NCBI GenBank assembly: GCA_030549495.1
Contig: JAUIRK010000786.1
Coordinates: 186,001 to 250,000, forward strand
DNA: 64,000 nucleotides
Direction of reading: 5' to 3'
DNA from: Nectonema munidae
Lineage: Eukaryota; Nematomorpha; Nectonematoida; Nectonematidae
Below are positions 10,326 through 22,561 of the stretch, one piece after another; the stretch's first letter is position 1; each line of letters starts with the position of its first letter. The position numbers were made by a program, and so were the translations under genes. The notes below the pieces were generated by a model that saw only the letters and a program-made list of their open reading frames with translations, did not search any database and was not told the DNA's origin.

Positions 10326-12008
10326 ATTATTTAATTTTTTTAAATAAAAAAGTTTTGCATCTATTTTATAGCAAAATTTAAAAATTGTTTTATTTTTGTT
10401 TTTCTTAACTTTTATGTTGATGTCGTATAAACCCCAATTGCTTTTAGGTACAAAAAAGTTGGCTTTCTTTGTGTTAATTATTTTTCAAACTCCTTAATTT
10501 TGGTTCACACTTTATATCTTATGCCAGACTAAAGGTGGGGAATCAAAATTTAAATGTCTGTTTCCCAACTTTTCCCACTTTGGCGACACTAAGTCAAAGA
10601 CACCAAAAGATCGCTTAGTTGCCGTTTTTAAAGAACCGCCTTTATTGTTTAAATAAAATGTCCTAACCCTGATCACACGAAAGGTCCACTTATCGACGAA
10701 ATCTTCTTCAATTGAAAGGTTTAAAGTTGAAAAGAAAATCTGGTCCTACGGCTCACTATTCAGCTGACTCCACAAATGTCAAAGGACATTACTTGATAGC
10801 TGTCTCAAGAAATGAACAGAGGAAGAGTATGGCATGCAAAAATAACTCTCTCTGCTACGCTTATCATTAATGTTTTTTATGTTTTTCACCTATATAAAAA
10901 TAAGGTGTCATTTTTATACCTTCACCTATGTATTTCTGCCAATGCTTCACACGTGGACCTCAAATTGTTGTTATCTTAATAAAAACCTTTCTTAAATTTT
11001 TCAGTTGAAATTTATTTGTTTTAATTAGGAGAGTCAAAATATGTTGTCTTCATTTATTATAAAAAGGATAAATAGGTTCGGCAAATAAACGCTATATGAA
11101 TCATAATTTAATAGAACAATTTCATTTAAAATAAAAAAAGCGCCAAAGAACTTAGGAATGAGATCCCTAAGTTTGGTGTTTATCTTCCAAATTTTAATTT
11201 TCGCTTCGATATTGCTAAATTAATTCTGATATCAGCAATTTCGCATTTTCTATATTTTTTCTTTTATTTACAGCACTAAATTCATTTTCTACCACGAGTA
11301 AGTAAATAAAGGCATTTTAGCTTCGGAAAGGGTATAGAGATATCGAAAATATAATTATCATATAAATTTTGCAAAATACAAGGGCATTTAGTGTGCCAAC
11401 TTCCAAGCAATTTCGTACTTTAGTATGAAAATATCTCATTGCAGAAAAAGCGCTTTCAGGAACTTCAGAATTTGCTTTATACAGTAAAGATTTAAATACA
11501 ATTTTTCTAAAATGTCACGCCTTTTTCTTGGCACTACACACAGTGCCGCATTAAAAATGGAAACATTTTTCTAAAAGAAAGCAAAAATGCAAAGCACAGA
11601 CTATAAATGTTTTTCCCAACTTGCCAAATGCTAGAATGATGGAAGACGAATTTGACAGTTTGATATATTTAAAATGGGACCAATACAAAGTGCTTCCTCT
11701 TTCCAATATAAATGCTACACTTAAAATAACTTGTGTTGGGTGTTTGCGGTATCTTATTTGGCAAAGAAAAAATGAGCATTAAAAAAAAAGAAATATAAAG
11801 CATACCATTATGTGTATTTTTATGTTCATTGAAATTAAAGACAAAATAGCATATTCTGAAATTTTTTATTTTACTTTCAATTTTTACATAGGACATGTTA
11901 CAATTCAGTAAAGGTATAGGATGAGAGCTTAGAATAGCTTTGAATGTCCCTTAAATATATGAAACAAGTTTTGTAGCTCTTTTTTATTACTTTTTTTGCC
12001 ATATTTAG
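10326..12008. other. Non-coding; upstream or intronic to the sarcoglycan gene
   Basis: No supported coding region. Slightly richer sequence at 10550-11030 has a TATAAAAATAAGG word and AATAAAAACC near its end, but no paired terminal repeats. The last bases form a pyrimidine-rich splice acceptor (poly-T run then ATATTTAG) for the exon at 12009. The first sarcoglycan exon should lie upstream but is not recognised here. Confidence 0.4.
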
Positions 12009-12181
12009 GATACATGGCTGGGAAAGCGAATGAAATAGCTTTCAGAGAAAGATCTGCCCCTAGAAAAAAGCCAAAATGGCGTCGCTGTTTGCTTGCTTTG
12101 TCTCTCCTTGTACTAACATTCATGTGTGTGGTGAATGCTATCGCCCTTTATTGGATCTTGAGACTTCTAGGTGTAGAAATT
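12009..12181 (+). CDS. Gamma/delta-sarcoglycan-like, transmembrane exon
   Basis: Exon of a sarcoglycan, a single-pass type II membrane glycoprotein of the dystrophin-associated complex that links the muscle cytoskeleton to the extracellular matrix. It encodes GYMAGKANEIAFRERSAP, a basic stretch RKKPKWRR, and a hydrophobic membrane segment (CLLALSLLVLTFMCVV, then NAIALYWIL) ending RLLGVEI. This parallels the vertebrate [20 protein letters not shown] / WILKVMNFTID region. Acceptor ATATTTAG|GA (phase 1), donor ATT|GTAAGT (phase 0). An in-frame ATG at 12014 could be the start if the upstream exon is only 5' UTR; otherwise a short N-terminal exon lies further left. The cytosolic-basic, membrane, extracellular order fits the family. 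The rest of the gene lies 10.4 kb downstream at 22562-27065. Confidence 0.8.
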
Positions 12182-15100
12182 GTAAGTCCCCTTATTTCTT
12201 TCTTAATTTATGCACTCGTATATCACCCTCCTCTCCCATAAAGACACACGCCCATTTGAATATACATGGCCATCAAGCAAGAGGAAGCAATTCGGGGACA
12301 TAAATGATGCATCTTAAATTTAACTTGATAAAACAAACTAAGAAAAAAATAGAAAGATCTTTCAATAAATCATTTCCATTTCGTACACGTTTAACGAATT
12401 TTTTTTCAATTTTTTCCTTTTGTTTGTTTTCACTATCGATTAATTTGAAAAGCAAGTTTACTTTTTTTATTTTTTCAAATTAACTAGTATGCAAATAATA
12501 TCAATCATAAACTAAGTATATATCAATATTTCTATTTTAATTAGGTGTTTAGTTTTCTTCTTATATTTCTACCTTCTTAAACACCAGCGAAGTATTTGTA
12601 CCATCTACACAATTTTATGAATTCAAAGGCCGTCGTTTTGTACACTTGATAAATGGAAGTGCGTTATACAAAAAAATTGATCCGATTTTTCTTGTAATTT
12701 GCTTCCCTTCGCAAGAAAATAGAAAAAGATATTTTCCAATTCAGTAGATCTCTTTTTGATTGCCTTTACTATTAGATAAATTTACGAAGTTAAATTTTTT
12801 CTCTCCTGAGCCTCATATCCTATTCCAATCAATATAAACAAAGTGTGTAAAGTTTCAACCTAATTTTAGGAGCGCTATAGTTCATTTGAAAAGTTTGTGA
12901 AATAACATAAAAATCTAACAAATTCTGGGTTTCTTAATAAAGCACGCAATTTCATCTACAATAATAATTTCTATGGAATGAAAAATATAATGAGAAGCCT
13001 GATGATTGAACATTATTTTTGTATAAAATAAGATTTAGTGGCATTCGCGTATGGCTTACGATTTCGGCTAACGCCTAGCAATACAGATCGTTATTTCACT
13101 TTCATTCTTTGTGAGAATATTATTGCACTCCAGAATTAATCGGAAACGCGCTTTTGCAAAGCCATTCACAACAACTGACTTCATTTTGAAATGTGCGAAA
13201 TTGTTGCTGACAGAAAATCTAGCGAAGAAAGTTTTTGTACACGAATTTAGAAAGACGAAATCTTAATGTTTGTAAAGGGAGAAAAATTATTTTGTTTCTG
13301 ATTGTACCTTTTCAGTTATTTTCTTCTTGTTGCTCTTCACCTTTGTTGCAACAAAAATCGATAGAACCACACCAGAATGTCTGGAGCTACAGAGGTGATT
13401 TTAATATTTTTCGCAACAGCTTTATTGATTTCTAGATCATTTTACTAATAATATTAGTTGATCGTCAATGTGCTTTAAAGCAGGCTCTAACGGACACTTG
13501 AGTAAGAAAATTTATAATCGTCTTAAATATTTGTTCTCGCCATGAGATAGCCAACATTGACCTCTACAGGTATATCTTTAAGTTGATTGTGTCATCCATC
13601 TAGCCTGACATCTTGGTATACAATTTTCGCGTTCTTAGAAATGCTTCTAATAAAGATATCAGTAATGATGGCTTTGTTGTTTTTGCGTATAAACGTGGTA
13701 TTCCAGAAATCCAAGAAATGCTGAAAAAGTCATTCAAATTTGCCTTATTTTTTGTTGTTGTTGTGATCTTCTAATTCTAGCAATTACGTTTCTTCTTCAC
13801 CTTACTTCATTTCTTGTAGTTTCTTGTTCTCTGCGCTACTGTATCCAAATGAGGTTTCTTCATGTTCCTTCCTGTTGTATTCAAATGTTAAGGTTATTGT
13901 TCTGTTCTTTTGACTGATTCTCTGTTTGTGTAATCTAACGTATATATATATATATGTATTTACTTCTTTGAGTTTATTCACCATTGACGGTGTATTTTGT
14001 TGAATAAGGCCTTCTTAGCTTCTTTTCCTTCTTGTTTCTTTACCGTTTCACAACAGTTGTAATTACTTCTCTTTCCTGCGAATGATGTCTCCTACGTTTG
14101 ACTTTCCAACATCATACTTGTCTTATGTTGCACAATTGGACAAGTAAAAATAAATAAATTTATTTATCATTCAAGAAAACTTCATTTTGCAAGGAAGTTT
14201 TATTTGAGTGTTGGCGCAAAATGTTTTGGACAATGTTATCAGATTATAAAACTTTATTTTTTATAACAAATTTAAATTTGGACCATGTACCATTTGAAGG
14301 GGTGACCGGTTTTATGTATTTACTTATTCGTTATCTCTCCCCTCTCTTCCTCCCAATTTTACTATTAAATAAAAATATCGACAGAAAATTTTCTTATGAA
14401 AAATATAATTCAAAAAATCTTACTATTTGTACTTTTTACTAAAATTTTGGTGCTTATTGGTTATCTCCTTCTTTCTCCTAAAATGTTTGATTTAACTAAC
14501 TAATCCAATAATTAACTAACTAACCAGCTCACTAAGTCACTCCATTTTTTTATTTAATTTTTTAAAAAAGTTAACTTTTCCATAATGAAAATTTTGGATT
14601 ACATACCAATATGTACCAATTATATTAATTTTAATATCATTTTGCCAAGTCTTTAATTAAAATAGCAGCTTTATAAAGGTTGGTTGTTTTATGAGGGATC
14701 GGTTTAGAATTGTTTTACTGCATTGTATCTTTTTATAGTTATTTAATTTATATTACATATTTTAATGGTGACTAGTAAATTAGTAAAGTTTATTTTATTT
14801 TTTATGATCTTAGATTTAAATTATTAAACTTTTAATTTATTTTCTAACTAATTAACATAAATTAACAAACTAAAAAATAATACATTTTAGAGCAAGTATT
14901 TAACAATTTTGGAATTGCTTTTATATACTAAAGAGTTCACAAAACAACTAAAAATATATTTCCTTTTTCTAATTATTTGACAGATCCTTTTTAATATAGA
15001 TGAACATTTTGACTCGTCCATTCTGGCCCTTAAATAAAATGATTGAAAAACGTAATCTTCTAATCTTACAATGAAAGATATATTTGATTATATGGAAATA
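12182..15100. other. Sarcoglycan intron, left part
   Basis: Intronic sequence. 14285-14330 and 14685-14730 carry words (AAGGGGTGACCGGTTTTATG; GTTTTATGAGGGATCGGTTT) like those at 41440-41480 (GGCCGCTTTTATGAGGAACC), resembling termini of pogo/Tigger-type elements, but I could not fix boundaries. An open frame at 13604-13771 (with DISNDGFVVFAYKRGIPEIQ) has no recognised family. The missing sarcoglycan exon(s) for the membrane-proximal extracellular part should lie in this intron. Confidence 0.4.
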
Positions 15101-15104
15101 TCGA

Positions 15105-15421
15105 ATTTGAAGATCATCATCATCATCATCATCATCAGGAAGAGAACAAGGTCTTATATCCCTGCTAGCCAGGGTCGACCTTTTTCATTTTTTGCAGCGT
15201 CGTCTCCATTGCTTTCTCAGTTGTGCATCTTTCAGAGAGATTCCCCTTTTCTCCATATCTTCTTTCACGACCTCTTCCCATGATTTCTTAGGGCGCCCTT
15301 TCTTCGCTTTTCCAGTCACAACTTCGTCTCTCACCCTCCTAAGCAAACTTTGTTCATCCATTCTCTCAAAATGGCCCAGCCAACGCAGTCTATGCTCCTC
15401 GAGATATGCATTTGTCTTCAA
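15105..15421 (-). pseudogene. LINE 3'-end fragment with (GAT)n tail
   Basis: - strand remnant encoding EEHRLRWLGHFERMDEQSL, then AKKGRPKKSWEEVVKEDM and LRKQWRRRC. This is the conserved C-terminal tail of many animal LINE polyproteins (RWLGHxxRM ... GRPxxxWxxxVxxD). Below the stop codon the - strand continues about 50 bp and ends in a GAT microsatellite, seen as (ATC)n at about 15115-15139 on the + strand, the usual tail type of such elements. Only the last 79 residues remain: a 5'-truncated insertion inside the sarcoglycan intron. Confidence 0.8.
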
Positions 15422-15946
15422 CTTCCGTCATTTTCCTGAGAACAGCATTTGGGACTTTGTCTAAGAAAGTTTTTTCACAAAGAATTTGAAGATACTGAAT
15501 GTGTTATAAATAAGGAACATATTAAAAAAGAAACATATCTCTTCTCCAGCACAGGCAACAGACAAGGAAAAGATAAATTTCAGTGATTAAAAAGCTTTTG
15601 TCCAAAGATCGCACATTTTCAAAAGAGAATACTTAAAAATATTACATGGTATCTTACAATAATAATATTTGACAAAAGTGATTATATGATCATTTTTGAT
15701 GTCAATTTTTTTACAAATAAAGTAAACATTTTGAGGTCGTTAGGTCAACTTTTGTTGCTTCTTGTGATGACATGACAATTAAGAAAGCTTTTGTAACGCG
15801 TCTAGCTATATTGTGATAGAAGTTGATTTTACCAGCTCTTAAAGCAACCATGGTAGCTCTAAGATTCTTTCTTCAATACCTATTTAACTTTTTAAATACT
15901 AAAATGCCTTATTTACATTTTTTTTACTCTACTAATTTGTTTTTAG

Positions 15947-16054
15947 AAATCTGCATTTCTCTCTCCAAATCTTCTTTCAAAGACATATCTTCAGTTGAAT
16001 AAAAATGTTCACTTTTCAAAGGGCATTCAAGTTTCTAATATTGAAAGTGAAAAG
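15947..16054 (+). other. Candidate missing sarcoglycan exon
   Basis: An open stretch behind a good acceptor (TTTGTTTTTAG) and starting in phase 0, as the upstream exon requires. It encodes KSAFLSPNLLSKTYL, then QLNKNVHFSKGIQVSNIESE. The layout recalls the extracellular segment of gamma-sarcoglycan (SEFLFPLYAKEIHS ... LLLQSTQNVTVN). Against it: the donor would be a weak GTGTTT, the exit phase (0) does not match the phase-1 end needed for the exon at 22562, so a further exon would be required, and similarity is low. Confidence 0.3.
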
Positions 16055-16189
16055 GTGTTTTTACTTTTCTTTTTCGAAACAAAATGTTGAAAACACTTTT
16101 ATACTGATAAATTTCATTCTTATTTAAAGCAAATCCATTAATTTTTATTTACACTAAAAAGTGTAATAAAAGTACTTTCGTAATAAAGG

Positions 16190-16262
16190 CTTGATGAGAA
16201 AAGTAGCCTTGATGTGGGATCGAACCCAAGACCTTGAATTATTCAGTGGGCTCTATTTAATA
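16190..16262 (-). repeat. tRNA-derived SINE, partial copy 2
   Basis: Fragment of the SINE family with GCCTTGATGTGGGATCGAAC and CCAAGACCTTGAATTAT. Only the block around the - strand B box is preserved. Confidence 0.65.
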
Positions 16263-16364
16263 TAACCGATCGTGATCTTTATTTTTTTATTTGATTCATG
16301 TATTTTTATATTTCTATTAAATATTTACAGCTCATATAATAGTGGATTATGAGTGTGCTCAAGG

Positions 16365-19300
16365 GTTGTAGGACATTCCTCGCCAAGGGACATTTCTCGC
16401 CATCCACATTAGGAGATGGATGAGATATAGTGATGAATTATACATTTTTCTTTCTTTTGATCGTGCCGCTTTCACACTACCACTCGATTTCTTGCCACAT
16501 GATAGTATTATTTTTCTCATCACTTTTCACTCGTTTCTTTCGCAACTAATATTTTCCTTATCCCTTCTCTCTCGTGTCTCTCGCAACTATTATTTTTCTC
16601 ATCACTTCTTCTATATCTAGCGGCATCACAAACCATTCAGCAAACACAAATGCACAAACTCACTTTTATAAACATTTATAATTCACATTTTTAACTTAAT
16701 TCTACGCAAATCATATTATTTTTAGATATACTCATAAATATTAAATATATTTTAAGATATACTATTAAATTTATAGATTTAGTTGTAAAATATTTTTTAA
16801 ATATACCTGAAAATGTTTCATGAAGGATTTAAGTATTACAAAAGAAGGGAAGATAGTGATTAGATTGCTATTACTGCAGTAAAAGTTCTTGTTGTCCTGG
16901 TGAGAGAATATTTTTTAAGTTTGTCTGATCTTAGTAGCTTTTGCAACTATAATCATACAATACACAAATTTTAGTTTTATAACTTTATCTGGTCTACCTT
17001 TTTCGCTATCAAATTTAGCAAATATTGGCACGTGCTGGTTCATCTTGCTAATTATTTAAAAAAAAGCACAAAATGATAATAATTCATGGCTATATAAACT
17101 GCACAGAATTTTTATTTCTACAATCCATAACCGTTGTGGGAAAAAATCTTGCCCAAGTATTCTCAAAATTTTGAAATCATAAAAAATATTTTCAAAATAT
17201 CATTTTTATCTATACTCAACAAATGTTTATTTAATAATAGAACTAATAATATAGGTAGCGCTATTAGTTTAATTATAACTCAATGAATGGTACAATTCAT
17301 TTTATTAGTATGCAGCTAAAATTCAGGTACAATAAAATTGGGATATTTAAATGATTACGATACTGTTTATGACAAATTTTTGTAATTCTCGAGAATAAAA
17401 AAATTTCTTATAGTGTTGCTTATTGCATATTTTTTACTGAACGTTATAGAGCAAAATTTACTTTTATATTATATTCTAATTTTTTCAACATTCACTAGTT
17501 TCATTCTTTAATATGATCAACTTGAAATTAATACAAAGAGTATAAGTAAACACAAAAAGATACAAAATACATCACCAACTAAATACGATAAATCTTTTTG
17601 TTTGCATTTGTATGATTTTACTCATGGTGATCAGATCATTTCTTTGTTTGTCCGCATAACATTGTTACTCATAACCATAAGTTTTGAACATAATCTATTC
17701 TTAATATGGTGGTAAGGCTTTGGATTTTTAATTAAGGTAGAATAAAACAACTTGTGTATCGTTAAGAAATGCGTGTATGGATATTATTTGGTAGAATAAA
17801 AGTGGCGCTTTTTAAAAGTTCCATCTATATATATTTCAGAAACATGAGCGGTTTGAACTAAATGTTCCAATATCTTTTCATGAAAAATGATTAATCTTTT
17901 GTTTTGCTCTGTAAAAGCATCCAGTTGCAAAAAAATTAAGGCGATTTGCTGATGTATATTTTTCAGGTATATCAAAATTTAAATCCGTTGTAGGCTTTGT
18001 TCCTATTTTATTATATCTTATTTTTCTCAAGATGCTTTTTTGAATGTATAATTTTTTCCATCTTCTTGGGTAAGATTTGTTATATTTTCCTTTCGAATAA
18101 AGTAAATTTAAAAAGTTTTAATAAATTTTTGAAAAGTTAAAAAAATACTGATAAATTTAAATAGTTGTTTTATATGAATATTTAGCTTCATGTTTTATAT
18201 TTTGGTCAAACTTTTCAACTCGCTCATTAATCTTCTCATGATTATGATCAAAAAAGGAAAAGTGTTATTGGATTCATCATTTCTAACTATAACTTTACCT
18301 AAAAAAATTTTCAAAAATAATAAAAATATAAAATCATGGAAAAAACTAAAAATAATTACTTTGTAATTTTAACTTTAATAAAATTTTGTATAATACGAAA
18401 AGCACAAAATAAATTTTTTTTAAACAATATTTTCTATTTAAAAATAAATTATAAATCAATGGGAAACTGATTAAAAATATACGAAATATTAAAATTCATA
18501 TTATTTTTGCTTTATTTTATTTGAAAGAAAATTAAAAAAACTAAATGCAACTAAAACTGAAAAAACATCGCATTTATACTTAGTTCTATTATTAAATAAA
18601 CATTTGTTGAGTATAGATAAAAATGATATTTTGAAAATATTTTTTATGATTTCAAAATTTTGAGAATACTTGGGCAAGATTTTTTCCCACAACGGTTATG
18701 GATTGTAGAAATAAAAATTCTGTGCAGTTTATATAGACATGAATTATTATCATTTTGTGCTTTTTTTTAAATAATTAGCAAGATGAACGAGCACGTGCCA
18801 ATATTTGCTAAATTTGATAGCGAAAAAGGTAGACCAGATAAAGTTATAAAACTAAAATTTGTGTATTGTATGATTATAGTTGCAAAAGCTACTAAGATCA
18901 GACAAACTTAAAAAATATTCTCTCACCAGGACAACAAGAACTTTTACTGCAGTAATAGCAATCTGATCACTATCTTTCCTTCTTTTGTAATACTTAAACC
19001 CTTCATGAAACATTTTCAGGTATATTTAAAAAATATTTTACAACTAAATCTATAAATTTAATAGTATATCTTAAAATATATCTAATATTTATGAGTATAT
19101 CTAAAAATAATATGATTTGCGTAGAATCAAGTTAAAAATGTGAATTATAAATGTTTATAAAAGTGAGTTTGTGCATTTGTGTTTGCTGAATGGTTTGTGA
19201 TGCCGCTAGATATAAAAGAAGTGATGAGAAAAATAATAGTTGCGAGAGACACGAGAGAGAGGGATAAGGAAAATATTAGTTGCGAAAGAAACGAGTGAAA

Positions 19301-19461
19301 AGTGATGAGGAAAATAATACTATCATGTGGGAAGAAATCGAGTGGTAGTGTGAAAGCGGCACGATCAAAAGAAAGAAAAATGTATAATTCATCACTATAT
19401 CTCATCCATCTCCTAATGTGGATGGCGAGAAATGTCCCTTGGCGAGGAATAGCCGCTTGCC
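16365..19461. mobile_element. Mutator-like (MULE) foldback element, 9-bp TSD
   Basis: A 3.1 kb element with very long inverted arms: left about 16365-17248, right about 18580-19461 (about 0.88 kb each), near-identical by eye over their whole length. It is flanked by perfect 9-bp direct repeats tgctcaagg at 16356-16364 and 19462-19470; 9-bp duplications are a signature of Mutator elements. The arms begin with short repeated phrases (TTCCTCGCCAAGGGACATTTCTCGCC, given here in two parts: TTCCTCGCCAAGG and GACATTTCTCGCC). The outermost 12 or so bases differ between arms. The 1.3 kb interior has MULE transposase remnants on the - strand. High arm identity suggests recent insertion or arm homogenisation. 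It lies in the sarcoglycan intron. Confidence 0.9.
17690..17975 (-). pseudogene. MULE transposase remnant inside the foldback element
   Basis: - strand fragment encoding HVSEIYIDGTFKKRHFYS. The block (Y/F)xDGTFK holds the first catalytic aspartate in animal MULE transposases. About 10 residues on, in a neighbouring frame, QIISIHAFLNDTQVVLFYL follows, corresponding to the family block QLYTIHAFLNGxxxPLVYAL. Upstream sequence (LIIFHEKILEHLVQ) may be part of the preceding region. Only about 90 codons survive, so the element is non-autonomous. Confidence 0.75.
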
Positions 19462-19799
19462 TGCTCAAGGTTTCAATTTGTTCATGATGTATCTTTACTT
19501 CTATCGCTCATTTTTGATTCAAATAACACAGACACACACACATACACAAATATGTATTTGATCTGGCAAGAAAAATGAATAATGCAAGAAAAGTCAATAA
19601 ATAATATATAAAGCATATGTAACATACAAAGTATACAACGAATACGTGGTTTTGCTAGACTAGCATATATCCTATTTACAAAATAGTTGAAAATTAAAAA
19701 GCCTATTTCCAGTAAAATTTTCGCATGAAATTTTGCGAATATCTTACATTGATAATGAAATTTATTAGAACTTGAGTCACTTATGCCAAATACATTGAT

Positions 19800-19934
19800 A
19801 AAGGTACCGGGTGGTGCTTTCATCGAGAAGGCACAATTGCGCTGCTTGTATCGAACTATGAGAAAATAGGCTTGATACGGAATCGAACCCAAGACCTTGA
19901 GTTATCGAAACATAGTATCTAACCACCTTTTTTC
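19800..19934 (-). repeat. tRNA-derived SINE, copy 3
   Basis: Near full-length SINE. On the - strand it starts near GGTGGTTAGATACTATG (A-box-like TGGTTAGATACT), continues to the B box GGGTTCGATTCC, and then the body with CATAGTTCGATACAAGC and CTTCTCGATGAAAGC, ending GGTACCTT. It lies just right of the MULE foldback element. Confidence 0.85.
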
Positions 19935-20184
19935 GTTATAATGAATATATCTGTTTTATAGATTTACTAACGTGTTAAAGAAAAAAGGCTAGAAAAATAA
20001 GGTAAACGTATTCGAACCTTAAAAAAGATGAACTAAGGTGTAAGCTATATTACTTTACCTTTGTAAATAAATTTCAGCTATAAAGGCTGAACATTCCCGG
20101 AAGGGGCTCAAGAAAACCTCTGCGCAAACTCAGTGAACCCCATCACTCGATATAATGCGCTTCCTATTCTTTTATATATTCATT

Positions 20185-20813
20185 GTATCTCAACTGCCCG
20201 ATAGATATTTCCCCGATGGACATTTGCCCGATGGACAACTTCCCAAATAGGACAACTGCCTGAGAGATAAATGTAATGGAAGAAAGAAAGAAATTTATTG
20301 AAATAATCAAGGTAGACCAAGAAGTACACAAAAGGCTAATTAAAGCCATTTACAGTGTATCTTGTGGAAAAAGTATGAAAATGAAAATAGATCATGAAAA
20401 GGGATTTATTACATTTATCTTTATTTTTTAAATTACTATTGATTCTAAAATATATCATTTAATTGCTCAAACACTTCTAATTATTATCTAAAAAAATCCT
20501 GTATACTCTTTTATGACATCAGATAAGGACGAAAAATACATTATTAAAGTATATGGAAAATAAAACATGACCTTATTCCAAGGGTATAGCTATTTCAACG
20601 TACAATAAAAATTTTCTTAAGCCTCTTAATTTTATTATGGTTTTATTTAAACAATAAAACTGAAATCATAAAATTTTTTGCATAATTAAAATTACATTTA
20701 TCGAGCACTTATCCGCTTCGAGAGTTGTCCTATTCTGACAGTTGTCCGTCGTGCAAATCTTCATAAGAAATTGTCCATTGGGTAATGGTCCGTCGAGCAG
20801 TTGACCTAGAACC
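20185..20813. mobile_element. Short MULE-like element with phrase-type terminal repeats
   Basis: The left end reads TCAACTGCCCGATAGATAT, then GGACATTTGCCCGAT, GGACAACTTCCC, AATAGGACAACTGCCTGAGA. The right end, inverted, reads TCAACTGCTCGACGGACC, then TGGACAATTTC, GACGGACAACTGTC, AATAGGACAACTCTCG. The arms match in order and wording. Likely 9-bp TSD atattcatt (20176-20184) and atattcata (20814-20822), 8 of 9 identical. The interior of about 440 bp is AT-rich and non-coding. Phrase-type ends and TSD length match the MULE at 16365-19461. Confidence 0.7.
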
Positions 20814-20822
20814 ATATTCATA

Positions 20823-21765
20823 TAGATGTTTTTATTTAAACTTTAATAGAATAACTCATTGCACCTGGCTTCAAGTAATGCTATAGTCCTTTCTGTCTTT
20901 GATTCGAAGGGCAACACTTTTAATCGCTTAACACTTGGTAAGATTCATTTTTCGCTTTTTTTTTAGCACATCCCGTTCATGAAATCAACGTACCCTGTGT
21001 GTAGAGATGTTCTCCACCACCCTGGGCCCACATTTTATATGCCCAATCTGAAATCTTTGTGCCCATTTTGGTCAGATGGCTATATGTTTGCAAAGACTGA
21101 TTTTGAAGATTGCCAAGAAACAATTTACTGTTATCGTTTAACATGATACAGTCAATACTCAGTTAACAGAAAAAATTCTGAAAACGCGTTTGGATAGTGA
21201 ATGAATTTGGATTATGAAATTTAAATGGAATATGATATAATTCAATTTATAATGGCCATTTTTTTCAAAATACTGTATTAGATGTTGAACAAGATATTAT
21301 TTAAATATATTTATAAAGTTTCAAAACCAAAAACTATACAATCATATTTATTATCACTTTTATATTATTTGATATAAAAAAACTTTTTGAGTTTATAAAT
21401 TTTATTAACCCAAGTAATGATATGAGTTTTTCTGATAAATTTTATTGAAAAACACTGAATAAGGCAGGGTAGAAAAGTTATTTAAGAAAATCACTAAAAT
21501 TACCCATCAAACCTCATTATCCCTCCGCACACAAATTTTTAAACCAAACGGGGACCTTGATTTCATGAAATGTATATTTTTATAAAGATAATTTTTTAAT
21601 TATGAAAAAAGCACCCTCATTTTCGGAGTTGAAGTTTTCTTGTTAAGAAAAGAAGTTTTGCCGAGTACGAATTATGAAGTAGTCAAAATATTGAATTCTT
21701 TGAAGCTGAATTTAAAGAAAACTTGAAAAAATTTACCAAAAATTTGTTTAGTCCGGGTGCGGACA
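20823..21765. other. Sarcoglycan intron, nothing recognised
   Basis: AT-rich intron without a supportable exon or repeat end. Confidence 0.4.
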
Positions 21766-21773
21766 CAGAAGGG

Positions 21774-22049
21774 CAGGGCCGGCCCTAGTTTTAGCGGGCT
21801 ATATGCAAAATGGATTGCGCGGGTCCAATGTGGGTAGGAAAAAAGATTAAAAGTGAGAAATAAGATTTTGAAAAAAAGAAAAGGGATTTGTTTTATTACT
21901 TTTTCATCAACACAAAATGACGATCAAAGTTACTTTACTTTGCGAACCTTGCATTTAGCGAAATCATAGAATATATCATCAAAATGAAAAATGAGAAGCG
22001 CGAGGCTCACTGCGGCCGCATAGGTTGCAGTGGCCTAAGGCTGGCCCTG
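21774..22049. mobile_element. hAT-type MITE with 8-bp TSD
   Basis: 276-bp element, GC-richer than its surroundings at the ends. Left terminus CAGGGCCGGCCCTAG, right terminus CTAAGGCTGGCCCTG (inverted). TSDs cagaaggg (21766-21773) and cagagggg (22050-22057), 7 of 8. No coding capacity. Confidence 0.85.
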
Positions 22050-22561
22050 CAGAGGGGGTCTAATGCGGCTCTACCTGCCCCCACCCATCCTCGGCCTCTT
22101 TCAAAAGTTTGCCTAAATAATTTTTATAAATTATTGACAGTATAAAAAATAATTGATATTTCTATATTAAATTAATATTTCATATACGATAATAATTAAA
22201 CTCATATGAAAAGAGAATTAAGACTTTATATACTATAAATCATTTTTGAAAGTTTTACCTCCATCTAAAAAGGTTCTGGATCTGCCTCTGGTTTAGTCTA
22301 TGAGCGATTCACATCATTGAAGTCCAGCTTAGATATGTGTGTGTATATTTTAATTATTTCTTAAAAAAATATATACTAAAAATTAGATAAAATTTTTCAT
22401 TTTTGGATTAAGATTCAACCATATACTGGTAGAAGTCTAAATTAAAAATTCTGTATTGCTGACATTCGTAGGGAACGGCAGTTTGAAATAGTAAAAGAAT
22501 TCATTTTGCTTTGTTGGTGATATCAATATTTTGATTTAAAAAGTACTTTTCCTTACAATAG

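Noticed and set aside
10550-11030. Possible solo LTR (TATAAAAATAAGG and AATAAAAACC words)
   Set aside because: No paired repeat, no target duplication and no clear termini, so no retroelement is called.
13604-13771. + strand open frame with DISNDGFVVFAYKRGIPEIQ as a missing sarcoglycan exon
   Set aside because: No convincing similarity to the expected membrane-proximal sarcoglycan sequence, and phases do not fit.
16420-16620. Conserved small protein present twice (also 19145-19468, - strand)
   Set aside because: Both are the same frame through the two inverted arms of the MULE; the repeat explains the conservation.
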